Origin: Acanthaster planci
Lineage: Eukaryota; Echinodermata; Asteroidea; Valvatida; Acanthasteridae
Assembly: GCF_001949145.1 (NCBI RefSeq)
Contig: NW_019091357.1
Location: 3,355,078-3,419,077, forward strand
Direction: 5' to 3'
Length of the DNA: 64,000 nt
The notes beneath the pieces are model-generated. The model saw nothing but the letters and a program-made list of their open reading frames with translations, did not search any database and had not been told where the DNA came from. Below, piece after piece: positions 24,849 through 38,000 of the stretch. Position numbers and translations under genes: made by a program. Every line of letters starts with the position of its first letter. The stretch's first letter is position 1.

Positions 24849-26580
24849 CAGGGCGCAGGAATAACGGACAACAGATTTAGAGAGACTAAACATTTTTTTA
24901 ATCGGCAATGAATTTTTAGGTGTATGCGTACGCGTGTGTGAAAAGGGAGAAAAGGATGTGGTCAAATTTTCTTCTCGGACCGTAAAATGGTGTCGCTGGA
25001 AATTTGGAGAGTGCTTAAACAATAAGAGTGTGAATAATGCTACATATTGTGGAAAGTAAAAGCGGTTGCAGAATACGGGCTATTCGCAATAGTGCGCCTC
25101 CAAGAGTTTGCAACGCGTTAACCAATCACAGAGTGCGAAGTCTGTCGACCCTTCCCACATGCGCATTGGGTCGACAGATTTCGTGCAATGTGATTGGTCA
25201 ACGCGTTGCAAACTCGTGAAGGCGCACTATTGTGAAACGCCCGTATACGGTATGGTGTGAGTGTTGTGAATAAAATACGGGAGGCAATGAGAGGTTTCCA
25301 AAGAAAGAATAGAAGGTACGGTGTACTTGTTGAGACGCTATAAAAACACATTACGAGGCCAAAATGAAGCTGGTGTTGATACTATTGGAGATTGGTACAA
25401 ATTTGACAGAAACAACCAGTAAGTGTGCCTCAGTTGGAGACAGAAACACTTTGCTGAATTTCACACACGAACCTTGCCATACTTAAACTTGTTCATGAAG
25501 CTGTGAAGCCCTCGATGAGAATGTGTGTTGCGCAGTTGATAGTTATGTGTGTGTGGAAGTACAATGATTTTTTTCAAATGACTGCTTGGGTTTTTCACGC
25601 TGGCTGCTATTTTGTTGGATTTTAATTTGACAAAGCACTAACAAATGAGTGCTTAAATTCCATTAAATATTAAAAAACTCAAGATTTTGAGGTGCGGGAT
25701 TTTCTTCTGCGTGTTTGCTCTAAAAGGATAAATTTTGGATGGATCTGCACACGAGAAAAGAGGAAAGCAGTCAGTTATTCAAAAGAAATGGATGCAGATG
25801 GTTGCATGCTAAAGTGGAAAGACGAACTCATCTTGGTGCAGCTTATCCTACATAGGCATATTAATTTTTTTAAAATATATTTATTGTTTCAGTGAAAAGA
25901 GTTTTTTGTAGTTCTGTACAAGTTGAAGAAGGAGAAAAATAACTGTAATATCACTTCAAATCATTTCAATTATAGCTTAAGTGCGCTGTGTGTAACTGGA
26001 TGTGAGGTTACACATTGTCACGCTTTCCAAAATGACTTTCATTTGTTGTTAATGGCGTGTTGTGTAAAACTTGTCAACAGTTTGCCAATATGGTTGAATA
26101 CTTGGAATGAACCAAAAAGTGAATTTATCAATGCTTGAAAATGAAGGTTTTATAAACAAAAATTCTCAGACACTCTATTATCGACCTATGAATGTTGTAC
26201 GTCTGTGCTGTCCGTTAATTCATTTTAAAATATTGTTTATGTCCTTTTTATAAACTGTTAAAGAAACCTTTTGTGGTTTTGAAAGCAGAGCCCCACGCAA
26301 AATATTATTGGCAACAGAATGCAACTTTGTATTATATATTTATTTTTTGGATTCCTGCATTCTGCAGATATAATAACGCTATCAACTCTTTGCTCCGATT
26401 TTCGAAACCATTTCGTGTAATTTGTCTGGAGGATGAATTTGTTTGGAAGTATTTTCATATGCTCTTTGCTTCAACTTCCATTAAAGCCCGATGGTATTTT
26501 GCGTGGAGCCCTGACAAAAGTATTAAAGCTGTGGTACTTCTCTTTGATATTTTGTAAATAAAAGAGATATTTATTTATAT
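24849..26580 (+). other. Presumed 3' UTR of MCT-like transporter 1
   Basis: AT-rich sequence after the stop codon with AATAAA hexamers at 25269-25274 and 26557-26562, either of which could be the polyadenylation signal. It contains MITE copy 2 (25072-25246). Open frames are short and unrecognised. Confidence 0.4.
25072..25246. mobile_element. Palindromic MITE, copy 2
   Basis: Same family and nearly the same length as 12950-13124. It starts AATACGGGCTATTCGCAATA and ends CACTATTGTGAAACGCCCGTATA, with internal GTTTGCAACGCGTTAACCAA and the inverted GATTGGTCAACGCGTTGCAA. It lies about 225 bp after the transporter stop codon, so it is probably transcribed in the 3' UTR. Confidence 0.75.
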
Positions 26581-28778
26581 TTCTGTGTGTGTTTTGCATA
26601 CTTTGGTGATGACTCTGTAACCTGGTGATACACGTTTAGAGTACCAGGGAGGTGTCGTGTTGATAAGCCCCAGGGACGAGAGTGGCGGAGGCAGCCCAAC
26701 TTGCACTTTCTCGCTTTCGAAGTTGCGCCATGTGCACTTACTTACGATTGGCCCAGAACTGAACTTGAGAAACCAGCAGGAGAGCGGGGTTTGGCAGCTG
26801 GGTTGGGGGTCGTTCAAGGTGGGTCACCGCTGTGCAGAGTACTACCATGACAAGCACTGTTCTCATATACGGTGCCATTTCTAGTTGAGTGACACCTCTG
26901 CCACAAACAGTGGAATCGTATTTTAAAAAATATACGCCTTCAGTTCATAGTATGCCGGAAAATATGAATTTTTCTTTCTTTTTTTTCATAAGCCTTACTT
27001 TTCTATAACCATCTTCGAAAGATCACAACGGTGGCCAGTTGAAGTACGAAGCGGAAAGAGTATATTTCAGAAACAATCTTTACAGACTTCAGAGATGATT
27101 ACTTGAATATGAAATTGCCGAGGCGACGATGTGGTCGTTCATTCTCAGCCACAAGGTGGCGCTGCCAGCTGAAAAGTACGTTTGGGAGGATTCTTCAATG
27201 GATACTTCCGCTCATGGCTGGTTAACCTCAAAAATTGAGCCTTCACACGGTGCTGATGAATGGACCAAGGCGATTTTGTCTCTTGATCATGAATACGAAC
27301 AATAGCAAATAAATGTGATCTGGCATACTTCGTCACCGTTTTCACGAAAGGACACACATGTATTATAAAGGAAAAAGCTTGCACTATAACACTGCGCTGA
27401 ACTTCGGCGAAGTCCGACGGACGTCATGATTGTCTCCCATGATCTGATGGCTCGCGAGCAAGGTGTCTGAGTTCTACACAGGCTTCCAAAATTACGGCTA
27501 CGTCTATTGAATGCGCTCCACGTATTTCTAATTGGCGAAGACCGAGAACTAGCTAGTTTCTATGCAATCTTTGGAGTCTCGGACTTGGACGCAGCTGTAA
27601 CCTTGCTCATTAATCTGAATACTACTGGCAGCTGCAGGTGCGTTGGAAACGTGACCGGGTCACGTTCTTTCCCACGCATGCTCTGAGAAGCGCCCGGTAT
27701 CCAAGTCTCCTGAATTTATTTTCTAACGTGTAGTTCATGCTGAGGAATATCAGTCCTGTATGCTCAAGTCAACCGAGCCTATTGTATGTTGATGAGAGGT
27801 AAAAGTAGTTATTGCACTAATATCTGTATTTAGACTATGTATAAAAGTAAATACATGGTCCCCTCTATGCGCGTTACCTCATATACATTTCAGTTGATGC
27901 ATGGTTGATGTATGACCTTGAAAAGCTTTCATGATGAATCGCACGGAGTCTGTGCTTACACTTGTTTACACTGTGTAATTTTAAAAGGAGCAGGGGTCTA
28001 CCATTATTTGTAGAATCAATACCATGGAGGAAGGAAACCTCCGTGATTTTCGTTGAGGGAGTCCAATTAGTTCCTAAAGTGGGAAACCCAAGTGTGTTTA
28101 CTGCGCGCACGACCTGTACTATCGACCATCAGTTGGGGAAGTCCCGTATTTTGTGGTCCCAGCTGCAAGCGTAAAAAATGTATAATGTCACATCTAAATA
28201 AAAACGCACCGGATAAAACCAGTTTTGGTCCGCTTCCATTGATTGGCAGGAGGGATCTTCAAACACTAAGTGTACTTATTTTTAAATGTGGACTCGCTTT
28301 AGTCAGGTTCACATAATAATTGGTTACTGTTATTAACAAAGTGTGATTACGTGGATAAATAGGAAAGGGGAACTGTCGTTGCGTGTTTGTTAGATTGAAT
28401 ACAAGCTACTTGTATTTTATTCCGCCCCCTTTTTCCAAAATGAATCGGTCTAATCGAGCAGCTGGACAAGTGGTATCGGCCGGCCGGCAAGGACCGGCCA
28501 GTACAGTGTGCGTGTACGTACGCGTGACTTTAGCTTTCACCTTTTGTGACATTACAAAAGCGCAAGCGCATTCAAATAACGGGACATATTTAATTTCTCT
28601 CGGAGTCGTCAGGGGAAAATTATCTGACGAAGAAGATTTAAGCTCAGAGAATGGAGAAAGATTTCCTCACTTTTGAACTAAGAACAAAGAATTTCAAGCC
28701 GCCCGGTAGAACTTTAATGTACACTTTTCACTCATAACCTTGAAGAAGACAGCAGGCCAGCGGACGAGCGGGGGAAAA
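26581..28778. other. Intergenic region between the two MCT-like genes
   Basis: No recognisable coding exon, RNA gene or repeat family. The promoter and 5' UTR of the second transporter should lie in the last part; the region around 28430-28680 is richer in CpG than its surroundings. Confidence 0.4.
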
Positions 28779-29061
28779 ATGACGGAGAAATTGTACACAA
28801 GATTGGCGGTCGCCGAAGGAGCTAGCACGGCAGATGGTGAGCAGACGAAGGCGACCGACGACCAAGCTGCAACCGAAAGTACAAAGGGCAGGCTCGGGAG
28901 ATGGCGGCTCGTCTTTGGCAAAATCCGCCGGCCTAGCTGGAAATGGGTGATTCTTGTTGGTGCCTTTTTCCTCAGAGCAACCTTCATCGGCATCCTGGCT
29001 AACTACACCACCCTTTCTGTGAAACTGCGTGATTTTTACGGAACGAATGAAGAAATCATAG
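28779..29061 (+). CDS. MCT-like transporter 2, exon 1
   Basis: Encodes residues 1-94: an unstructured N-terminus, a basic stretch (GKIRRPSWKW) and helix 1. The donor GTTTGT at 29062 is poor, but the join restores the family's WVGS motif in frame. Confidence 0.75.
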
Positions 29062-32000
29062 GTTTGTTGGACAGTTGGAATTTTTCCAAGCTTAGGCCCT
29101 ACCTTCAAATTACTGGGAGCTTTTTTGCACATCAATACTAGCAATACTATTACTAGGCTATTACTCATGACATGTTGTATGTCTGGAAATCCCTATCGTG
29201 AATTTCCAGATGTCAAGTGAACATTATGATTACCTAGTATGAGCCACGGTTAGCTATGATAGCTATTTTCGGTGAGAACTTAACATGCTTAAAGAAGAGT
29301 TCTACATGCACGGGCCTAGGCTTTCCCATGCAGTAGTTTATTAGCCACTAGAAGGTGATAACATGTCCTGAAAAGAGAAAATGTTGAATAATTTACTTAG
29401 AAAACACAATTTTTTAGACCAGTCTCATACTATGAGTGTAGGGTTTGTGCACGTGCGTAGGGTGTCACTGTCAAGTGATGTTTGTATTTTCCTTCCTCCA
29501 TTGTATATGGAATTCTCCCCTATTTCTCTAAAATATCCGTCTTTAAAGTACAGGTAAATAAAGGTAGGCCTAGGCCCTAGTTCTGTGTTCCTAAACAAAA
29601 CAAAAAAAAATGAAAATTGAGATGAGTATTCATTGTCATTGCAAAACTATTGGCCTAATCCATGGCTTAGAATTTTTTATGGAAGAAATTTTTTAAGATG
29701 AAGAATGAAAGTTTCAAAGGTGTTTGGTTGGAGCTTTTCTAGACCCATGAAAACTTGTACCAGTTGTGCCACGTCCGGGGACCAGTCTCTAGTCATGTCT
29801 GGACTATTCAGCCAAGCCACTTCCAGCTTTGTTCATTTTGCATTGTTATTATTCAAATGAGAAAGGTACAGATTGCCATCCCTTTGGACTTCCTGTTATG
29901 CATGATTACCCAAGGGGTACCATACGGCCTGTTCTACTTTGGTTCAGGCATTTTGCATATTGGTAGCTTTGGCAGTTCAGATCTAGTAGCACACATGATG
30001 CATTGCATTCGAAAGCTGTTCTCTACGTTGAAAAGAGAGTTTCTGTTGCTTTGTATCCAAGTTACATGTATGTGGTCGGCCCTGATCTGTTCTGGAGAGA
30101 ATGGTCAGTCCAGAGTGTGAAGACTTGCTGTGTCCTGTTGAATACATGACCTTGTGTGTCTTGTCCATTGTGCCATCCTATCCCTTGCTAGATTTGAAAG
30201 GCTTGGCTGTTTAGATGTAATTACGCCTCTTCAAGCCCCCACCTCTGGTATCATGTTGGGCTCTGCTGAATATTCGATTGATTATTGAATATTTGAATAT
30301 TATTTTCCACACTTGAATATTCAAATGCAAAATTCATGAAAAGGAAGGGAGAATTTCCTTTTGTTTTAATTGAGAAAAATTGCACTATGGAGGCTTGTTT
30401 CAAGCAGATTCAAGTGAAAAGCGTCAGAAATCTGATGACTCAAAAAGTAACTTAGTCAATAGCCCTAAAAGTCCCAAATCCTCTGATTTCAATATAAGTT
30501 TTACCTACACATCCCCAAAGGGATTAGGGTTAAAAATTTTGAAAGGAATAGAAATTTTCAAGAGGGCAAGAAGTAGTGTTTGTCCCTTAAATCTTGCTAA
30601 ATTGTGGCTGGAGATGCTTCCAGACGTAAGAAGCTATTATAATGATTATAATGTACAATTGTGTGCATTTGCAACTGATTTTGTATACGTATGATTTAAC
30701 CATCAACAATCTTCCGGTCAGTAAGACCAAAATTTGGATATTTGATCGAATTTAAGTTCGAATATTCAAAAAGTGAATTATTTGAATTGACTCAGCCCTA
30801 GTATTATGGCCTAGTATTGTGCAACTTTTTTGGCAGTTCCAAACATGGAGTCTCACATGATTAGTTCCAGTAGCATTTAAATTGTTAAGGACTCTGTTAA
30901 TTTCTTGCATTTAATGTAATTTGACAATAAAAATAAAAGAATAGTCCAAATCTATTGAGAGTATGAGTGCTGTGCGTGGACGTGGAGAGGACATATCAAA
31001 ATCAAGAAAACCCTATACAACCATAATTTATGGGAAGGACTGCAGCTTTCTTAAGCATTATATGCTTATAATCCAACTTATTGTATACAAGACGGTTGAA
31101 AACTGTCATATAACGTCAATTTAACCCTGCATGGGCCATCCCCTTCAAGAAATCTGCAGTTTTCCTATAGGCCTTAAGTATGGTTGAATTTGGGTTTCCT
31201 TTATTTTGGTATAGCCTGTACATGTACTTTGGATGGGGACTGTAGTTTTAGGAGAAAATTCCTTGAAACCATTATTCAAAAAGCAAAGTCAGGCTAGTAT
31301 ACAGTGTGTGAAATCGTGAGTTCATCAGTAAGAATAATTTCATAAGATGGAGTGAAACATTCCATCTGTCCCGCAATGAAATTGCAAGGTAGCCAATCTA
31401 TGCCTTTCCATTGTATGGAAATGAAACATCCACTGTCAGTTTGTTGCTGCCTGCATAAATTCTGAAAAAAAATCTGCATCACTTCAATAAATCTCTGGCT
31501 GAAACAACCCTGGTATTATGTAGCACTTCAGAAATTTCTTGTGATCGTGGATGACCATTTTGGGTTTATTTGGCAGTCAGTTGCAGTAGGGTATATTTCT
31601 AGGTTTGGAAACCAATGTTATGGGCCACTTTCTTTCCTGATTCATCCTGCTCCAGGTTGGGTGGGGTCTTTGACTTTAAGCGTGAGAAGTCTGTCCTCCC
31701 TGCTGACTGCTGCCATCGCCGTGAAGATTGGCTACCGCAGCACCGTTTTCCTCGGGGTGCTGTTGGGGGCCATCTCCCTGATGTTGTCGTCGTTTGTCCC
31801 AGGGGTCCGCTGGTACTTCCTGACATTCAGCGTGCTGCTGGGCGTGGCTACGTCACTGACGACATTCACAGCCTATGACTACGTGATGAGCTACTTCCAC
31901 AAGAGAAGCGTGCAGGCCTCAGGCTTACTGGCCATTGCATCCAGTGCAGGTAAGGCATGGCTCATGCAATGCCACATTGTATGTTTGTAAGAAAGAGAGG

Positions 32001-35000
32001 AAACTGGTTTCAGTTCCGGTGGAGTACTGCATATTCTCATCAGGGTCGATAGGCAAATGAAATATTTTCAAGCTGAAACTTCTGAACTAACGTTAGACTG
32101 TTGGTGACCATGCGATCTACAGTTCAAATGTCTTCAACTCTCTTTAAATGTCCACATATTGCTATGGCCAATAATTGTGCTCATAGCTCTGGAAGTGGCA
32201 GCCATCTTGAAATTAAAATAACATTTTGCTGAACCACCAAAAATGGATTTTTGTGCACAACACGAAGGTTTTATGTCAGTGGCCACCTTAATGCGATTGT
32301 CAGTAAAAGGATATTGTTTCCCCACAGAAAACTTCCCCCTCTTCCTAAAAAGAAATTTGGTTACCTCTCAGCATTCCTCCAGTTCTTGCCCTTATCACCT
32401 CAAAGACCTGTGTGCCCTGCAAATTTCTGCTTGCATGTAATTGGTCCCTTTGTCCATGGGTGAGCCCTTGACATGCATGTTGGCATACATGTACATGTAT
32501 GCATAGGCCTCAAATTTCACCACGGCCGTGGCGGTCGATGCCCTTTCATTTGGCTGCGGTGCCTTGAAAATGGCACTCTGTCCGCGGCCAAAAATGGCCG
32601 TCTGCCCCTTTCATCTCGGCTGTGGTGCCCCCTGAAACTGTACCTTTTTTTTCCCGTAAGTTGCCGATCTTAAATCCACGCAAAGAATTAGTTTTGTGGT
32701 GCGGCCGAACGATGGACAATCATCTTCGCGCTACAAGCTTCACAAAATTCACTTCACACAAAGTCGCATCCATTCCATAACGGTCATGCTGTACAGGGCT
32801 ACGTCTGCATATTACAACGTACGTAATCCAGCCATAGCCGATAAATTTTCAGAAAGCGAAACACAAGAGGGCGCTATGTCACGCAGAGCCAGAGATGTGC
32901 CCACGACTCATAAGTAAAGCATGTGAGACATGTAGGATTTATCCAAAGACGAGGCAATTCTATTTCTTTTGCATTTTAAAACTTGTTAACAGCTTTGCTT
33001 TTTTATTCTTCGGACAGAGGAGATGAGGTGATTCCCCCTCTCCAGATCTGTTCTTGTCACTTCACAGGAGTTTTAAGGCGATTCTTTATTTGAAGGCCGC
33101 AAAACAGTGTTTGGCCTTGGTGCCTTTCCTTTACCCAAAAAATGGCCTCGTTGCCCATGCTTTTGGCCACGGTGCCCCTTAAAATGTCCATTAACCTGAG
33201 GCCAAAATGGCAGTGCCCTAAAATCATTGAAATTTGAGGCCTGTATGCATACATGTAGGCATATGCATGGGGATGTCACAGAATATCATCCACAGTGATC
33301 AATGCTGAGCAGCCCTTGGAGTTAAACTGTTGCTTGTGGGAATGTGCCCTCTAACAGGTGGTTTGACAATCTTGCACCTCTGCCCATACTGAAAGTGGCT
33401 GAGACTCGAAATACGGCCTGCTCATCCATGGCACTCTCTTGATACAGTTAAGCAAAGTGTTCAATAACCCTAACACTCCTCAGTTCTCCAACAGGTGAAG
33501 CATTGAGGAGTGTTAGGGATAATGAAGAGGCTGAAGATTAAGCTTCTGTCAACTTTTTCAACAGGCCTGATGATAATTGCCCCATTGATGGAGTCGCTCC
33601 TGGAGTCCATTGGCCTCCACAATACCCTGCGTGCCTTTGCCGGGGTCGTTCTCCTCAGCGCCCTCTCGACATTTACCTTCCGCCCGTCCCCGGCTGAGAA
33701 ACGCCGCATGTCTGTCATCCAAGTCCCACCAACTGCCCTTGACCAGGATACATGTAATTGGGCCCCCGCTGAGCCAGCTGCCCCGTGGAAGCCCCCGGTC
33801 CACGCCAAGAAAACATTCAGGGAGAGCATGGCAGTGTTCTCCAGGATCCTGCGCTCACCAGATATGTGGATCTTGGGCGTTGTTGGCCTTACGCTCTGCC
33901 TTGCCTCGACGTTCACCTATCTCAATATGGTAGGTAGCTATTTCCTGGTTCATTGCTGTTCTCTGTACTGTTCGTCAACGTTGTTTTTGTTTTGTGTATT
34001 TGGTCATTTTTTTTTTTGTGATTACAAACCATTTCAGTGGCATCCCACATTGTCGTTGATCATGCAACGCTCATTCCCATTGCGTTCACAGCTACTATTT
34101 TGATTCATTCATGCCAACAGTAGTAGTCGTACGAGCACTCGGGCAAAATTGAGGGGAAAAATAGTATGTGACTCTGAATGAAATGGTTGTGATGGGGAAG
34201 CGATATGTCTCAGAAACATTTTTTCTCAATTTTGTTAAAGTGCCCGGGCGACGGCAAAAGATCAAATTTACATCGAATAATGTGGGATTTGTTATGGTTG
34301 CGTGTGAATTTGTTCATTTTCCTCCTCCAAAGATTGTTCTGTGAAACAGAAGTACTAGTTCAAAAAAGCGGAAAACAAACTACCCTTTCATCAGAAGGGA
34401 AGGTTTGTAGCCCCCTTGTTTAACAGAGAGGTGCCCTTGCACCCAAACAATCTTAATGTCAACTTTGTTAATTGCAAAACTGAAGATTGCATGTTGCGAA
34501 GAGGTATGCGTACAGGTCGACTTGTGGAACATACTTTTGGGTTTTGAAAGTTGCGGTTCTTAAAATCATAAAAATTAAATATCTCAGTACATTTACTGTG
34601 GTTGTCTGCTGAGTAGATCACATTTTTTTCGGCTTGGCCATTAATTTGCTGGTGTTGGGAAGAACTTCAAAACTCCAAAGCCACCAAGGGCAAAACAGCT
34701 TTCACACGTCCACCAGTATGCAAGTGGGTTGTTTCAAGCCCTTATTGAAATAAAATTGCATTGAGTCTGAGGATTTCTGTTTCACTGCATAGCCTGATCT
34801 GTCTTGCCCAGTAAACCGTAAGCCTGCAGCCAGTGTGAGAATGCTGAGCACAGATATGCAAATCAGGGATGAGATTCTTCCGCTTTTTGGCAGATTTCTG
34901 CTTTTGGGACTTTGAAAATTCGCTTTTGCAAATAAGTTCCGCCTTTTTGGACTGTCGGATACGCTGATAGTCAACTTAGAAATTCTGATATTTTGAACTT

Positions 35001-38000
35001 TTCCGATCCATTTCATCAAGATAATTTTCGACTTCCAGGTATGTGATACACCCCCTATGATAATATTGCCATGCAAAGCCACTGCCCCTGGTACCCTGAA
35101 TACTTTTGTGCCTTGTCACAGAAAACTATACCGTTTGTGTTGTTGAACGGATATTTCGTATCATTACATTTCTATCATAATGTCTGCCCGTAAAGACATC
35201 ATTCATCAAGAAGAAGGCAAGGTGAAGCACATCAACAAAGGGATTAAAATTCCTGATGACGGGAGTAGGTTGAGGCCAAAATAGGAGGAGTGTTCTTGTC
35301 TGAATTTATTCGGAAATTTTGCTAAACCTGGTAAGGCAGTTGTGCCATGTAATGTTAGAAATCAATTATGCTTTCCGGGGCAAAAAAACCTTAACAGCAC
35401 GTGCAGAATTGTTGAAATACAACAGCGAACTCTAGATATGTAAAACGAATTATTGTCTATCAGGTACATGTATTCGTGAACATAATCGACATGTATTTTG
35501 AAGCACATGACAAACCATAAGTGATGAACAAAACTGTGGTGGGTCTTTACATGTGTAACACATATCAAGTTAACATATAATAAAAAGGTTAAGCTAGGTA
35601 TGGACTTTCACAAATGTTTCTATTGTAAAATGTGTCCCAGAGAGGCTTATCAATACATTGCACCACAGATCATCTGAAGTTGAACATTTTCCTGGGGCCC
35701 GTGTGCCGTAAAGGGCGCCACGCTGCGCGCTCGCAAATTTCAGCTTTTTTCATTTTCTGAGAATCTCATCCCTGGCAAATGAGGACTCCATGAATATCAT
35801 TGGACGGCCTCATTAGCATAATCCTTGACTAATGAAATGTGAAAAATTACTTTGTGGTACATTTACATATAATTGGTTTTCGGTTATACTGGGCACGAAT
35901 TGAACAGGTGTTTCTTTGAAGTGTTTTGGGGATGGAAAAATGATTTGAAATTAGAACTGCAACTGGAGGTTTCTGTTTGGTGAGTACCAGTTAACATCAG
36001 CTCCTTAACTGTTCCGCTCTCCTTCTGTTCTTGGAAAGCTGAACAGTTAACGGGAGTGAATGTGATTGACACTGATTCGTGTTTCAACTGGAAAAGTGGA
36101 TTGAATGGTTTCAGTATTAAAATATATGTGTGAAACACACTCAAAATATGCAGTAAGCAGAGGTAACGGGGAGAAATGTTTGTCGGTATCAAAGCATGAA
36201 ATCTTCAGAAAGCAAGAATGTGGCTTTTTGACAACAAGAAAGACTTGGTTAATCTGTGAATATATGTGAAGTTCAGGAAAATTGTGCTAAGGTTACTTCC
36301 TGTGACCTGTTTATTTTGGGTGTGTTCTGATGTTAGAAGTGATAATTCATGTATATTCCAAACACAAGTTTGGTATTTCATTTGGCCAACATGCCTTAAA
36401 GGTCTTCACAATGCAATCACCGTAAATACTGACCAGCAGTGTTGAATAATCCCCTTTCCACAATTTCAAAGGATTTTCATCTCAGGCCACGAAGGTGCGT
36501 TTACACAGTATTTGACCAACGTATCAAATCCAAGCACCTACTGAAGTTGAAAATGGCTCTTTGGTAATTGCTAGAAGCCTCGTCCCCCAGTTTGTGCTGC
36601 GAAGAAGCTGGCAGGAATTCAATTCGTTTGTCGGATTCAGTAATTGCAGAGTTGTTAAAAGCCTGAATGGTGACAATTTATTGCAATTTTTCTCTGCAGA
36701 GTTCCAGTTTTGCTTGGACTAGAAACTGAAAAATACACAAGGGTCATTTGACACTTTTTATTAGAACGTAATTATTTTACCGAAACCATTTGCAAAGAGG
36801 TCAAAAAGTGTAGAGATCAGCACCGAATACAGAACATTTTCAGATTTTGCCCCTGAAATGTTTTAACTAGCATTTCAAATTCAAAAGATCCAAATGTCAA
36901 CATTTTCCAAATTACATGTCAGCACTCATAAAGGCTACATTTCTCATTAGTTTATTTATAAATGACTCCCTCAAAAAGATGGAATTCATTCATTTCTCCT
37001 GAAATACATATTGGTTGAAATGATTGGCAAGAGTAATAGAGCCTATTGAAATTGAGAAAAAAAATCTGACCCTTAAACCGATGTCTGGGTAACCTTTCAA
37101 AGAGACATGTATTCTGTCTGAACACTTTCCAAGTGTATTTGAACCCAGAGAGATTGCAGTGTAACGAGTTGGTATTCAGGCTTTATGTGTATTATAGCAG
37201 TCCAGTGATTCTTCAAAATGTGGGCAGTTTGTAACGGGGAGTTGGCCCCTCTTTGAACTCCACTTTTTGGGTTTTTTTTTTAAACATGGCCTCGAGCACG
37301 AGTGGGGTTCATCCTGACTGAAAAAAAAAGAGTCATGGGAAATTAAAAAACATCCCAGGCGCACAAGAAGTTTTTGAGTGACACATTCTCTTCGACCACA
37401 GGTGGAATCTCAGGTTCGTCTCAAAATTGGAAGCAGACACATTTGACAAGTGACTTGCAGTTCTGGAGAACCCCAAGGGACCCTTTGAATTACACTTTGC
37501 CTCTCAGCAGTATCACGGCATATGGACAATTGTCTTTGTGCCTCCTGTAATGAGGGCATAGTTTGCTTTTTTACAGTTGATGGTAAAATGGGAAGCCACA
37601 GACTCAAGCCATGTGTATGTTTTCATTCACATGTACATTGGATCTCATTCACGACAGATGCTCCGCTTCCACACTGGCACCAGGCCATTTAGCCTAAAGT
37701 ACCATTATTTTGCATTAACTGCAGCTTTGTGCACATTGCAAGGCCAGGAAACTAAATTGTGTCATCCACTGAGAAGATATCATGGTTGAAGAGAGCAGTG
37801 TCTCATGAGTGCCAGATGACAAAAAAATAAAATGTATTCACCAAGCTTGTCCAACTTCAAAGGTAGATTTGTAGCACTTGAAACAGTGTTTGCTCAATGG
37901 TGTCCTACAGTGCCAAGGCTCAACTTTTAAATGCAGTCAAAATTCTATCCAAACAGTTAAGACTTTCAAGGCATTTGTGTGACTTGGGGGCAGTTTTGTG

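Noticed and set aside
30380-30694. 104-codon frame
   Set aside because: Lies inside the hAT-like element and lacks any transposase motif.
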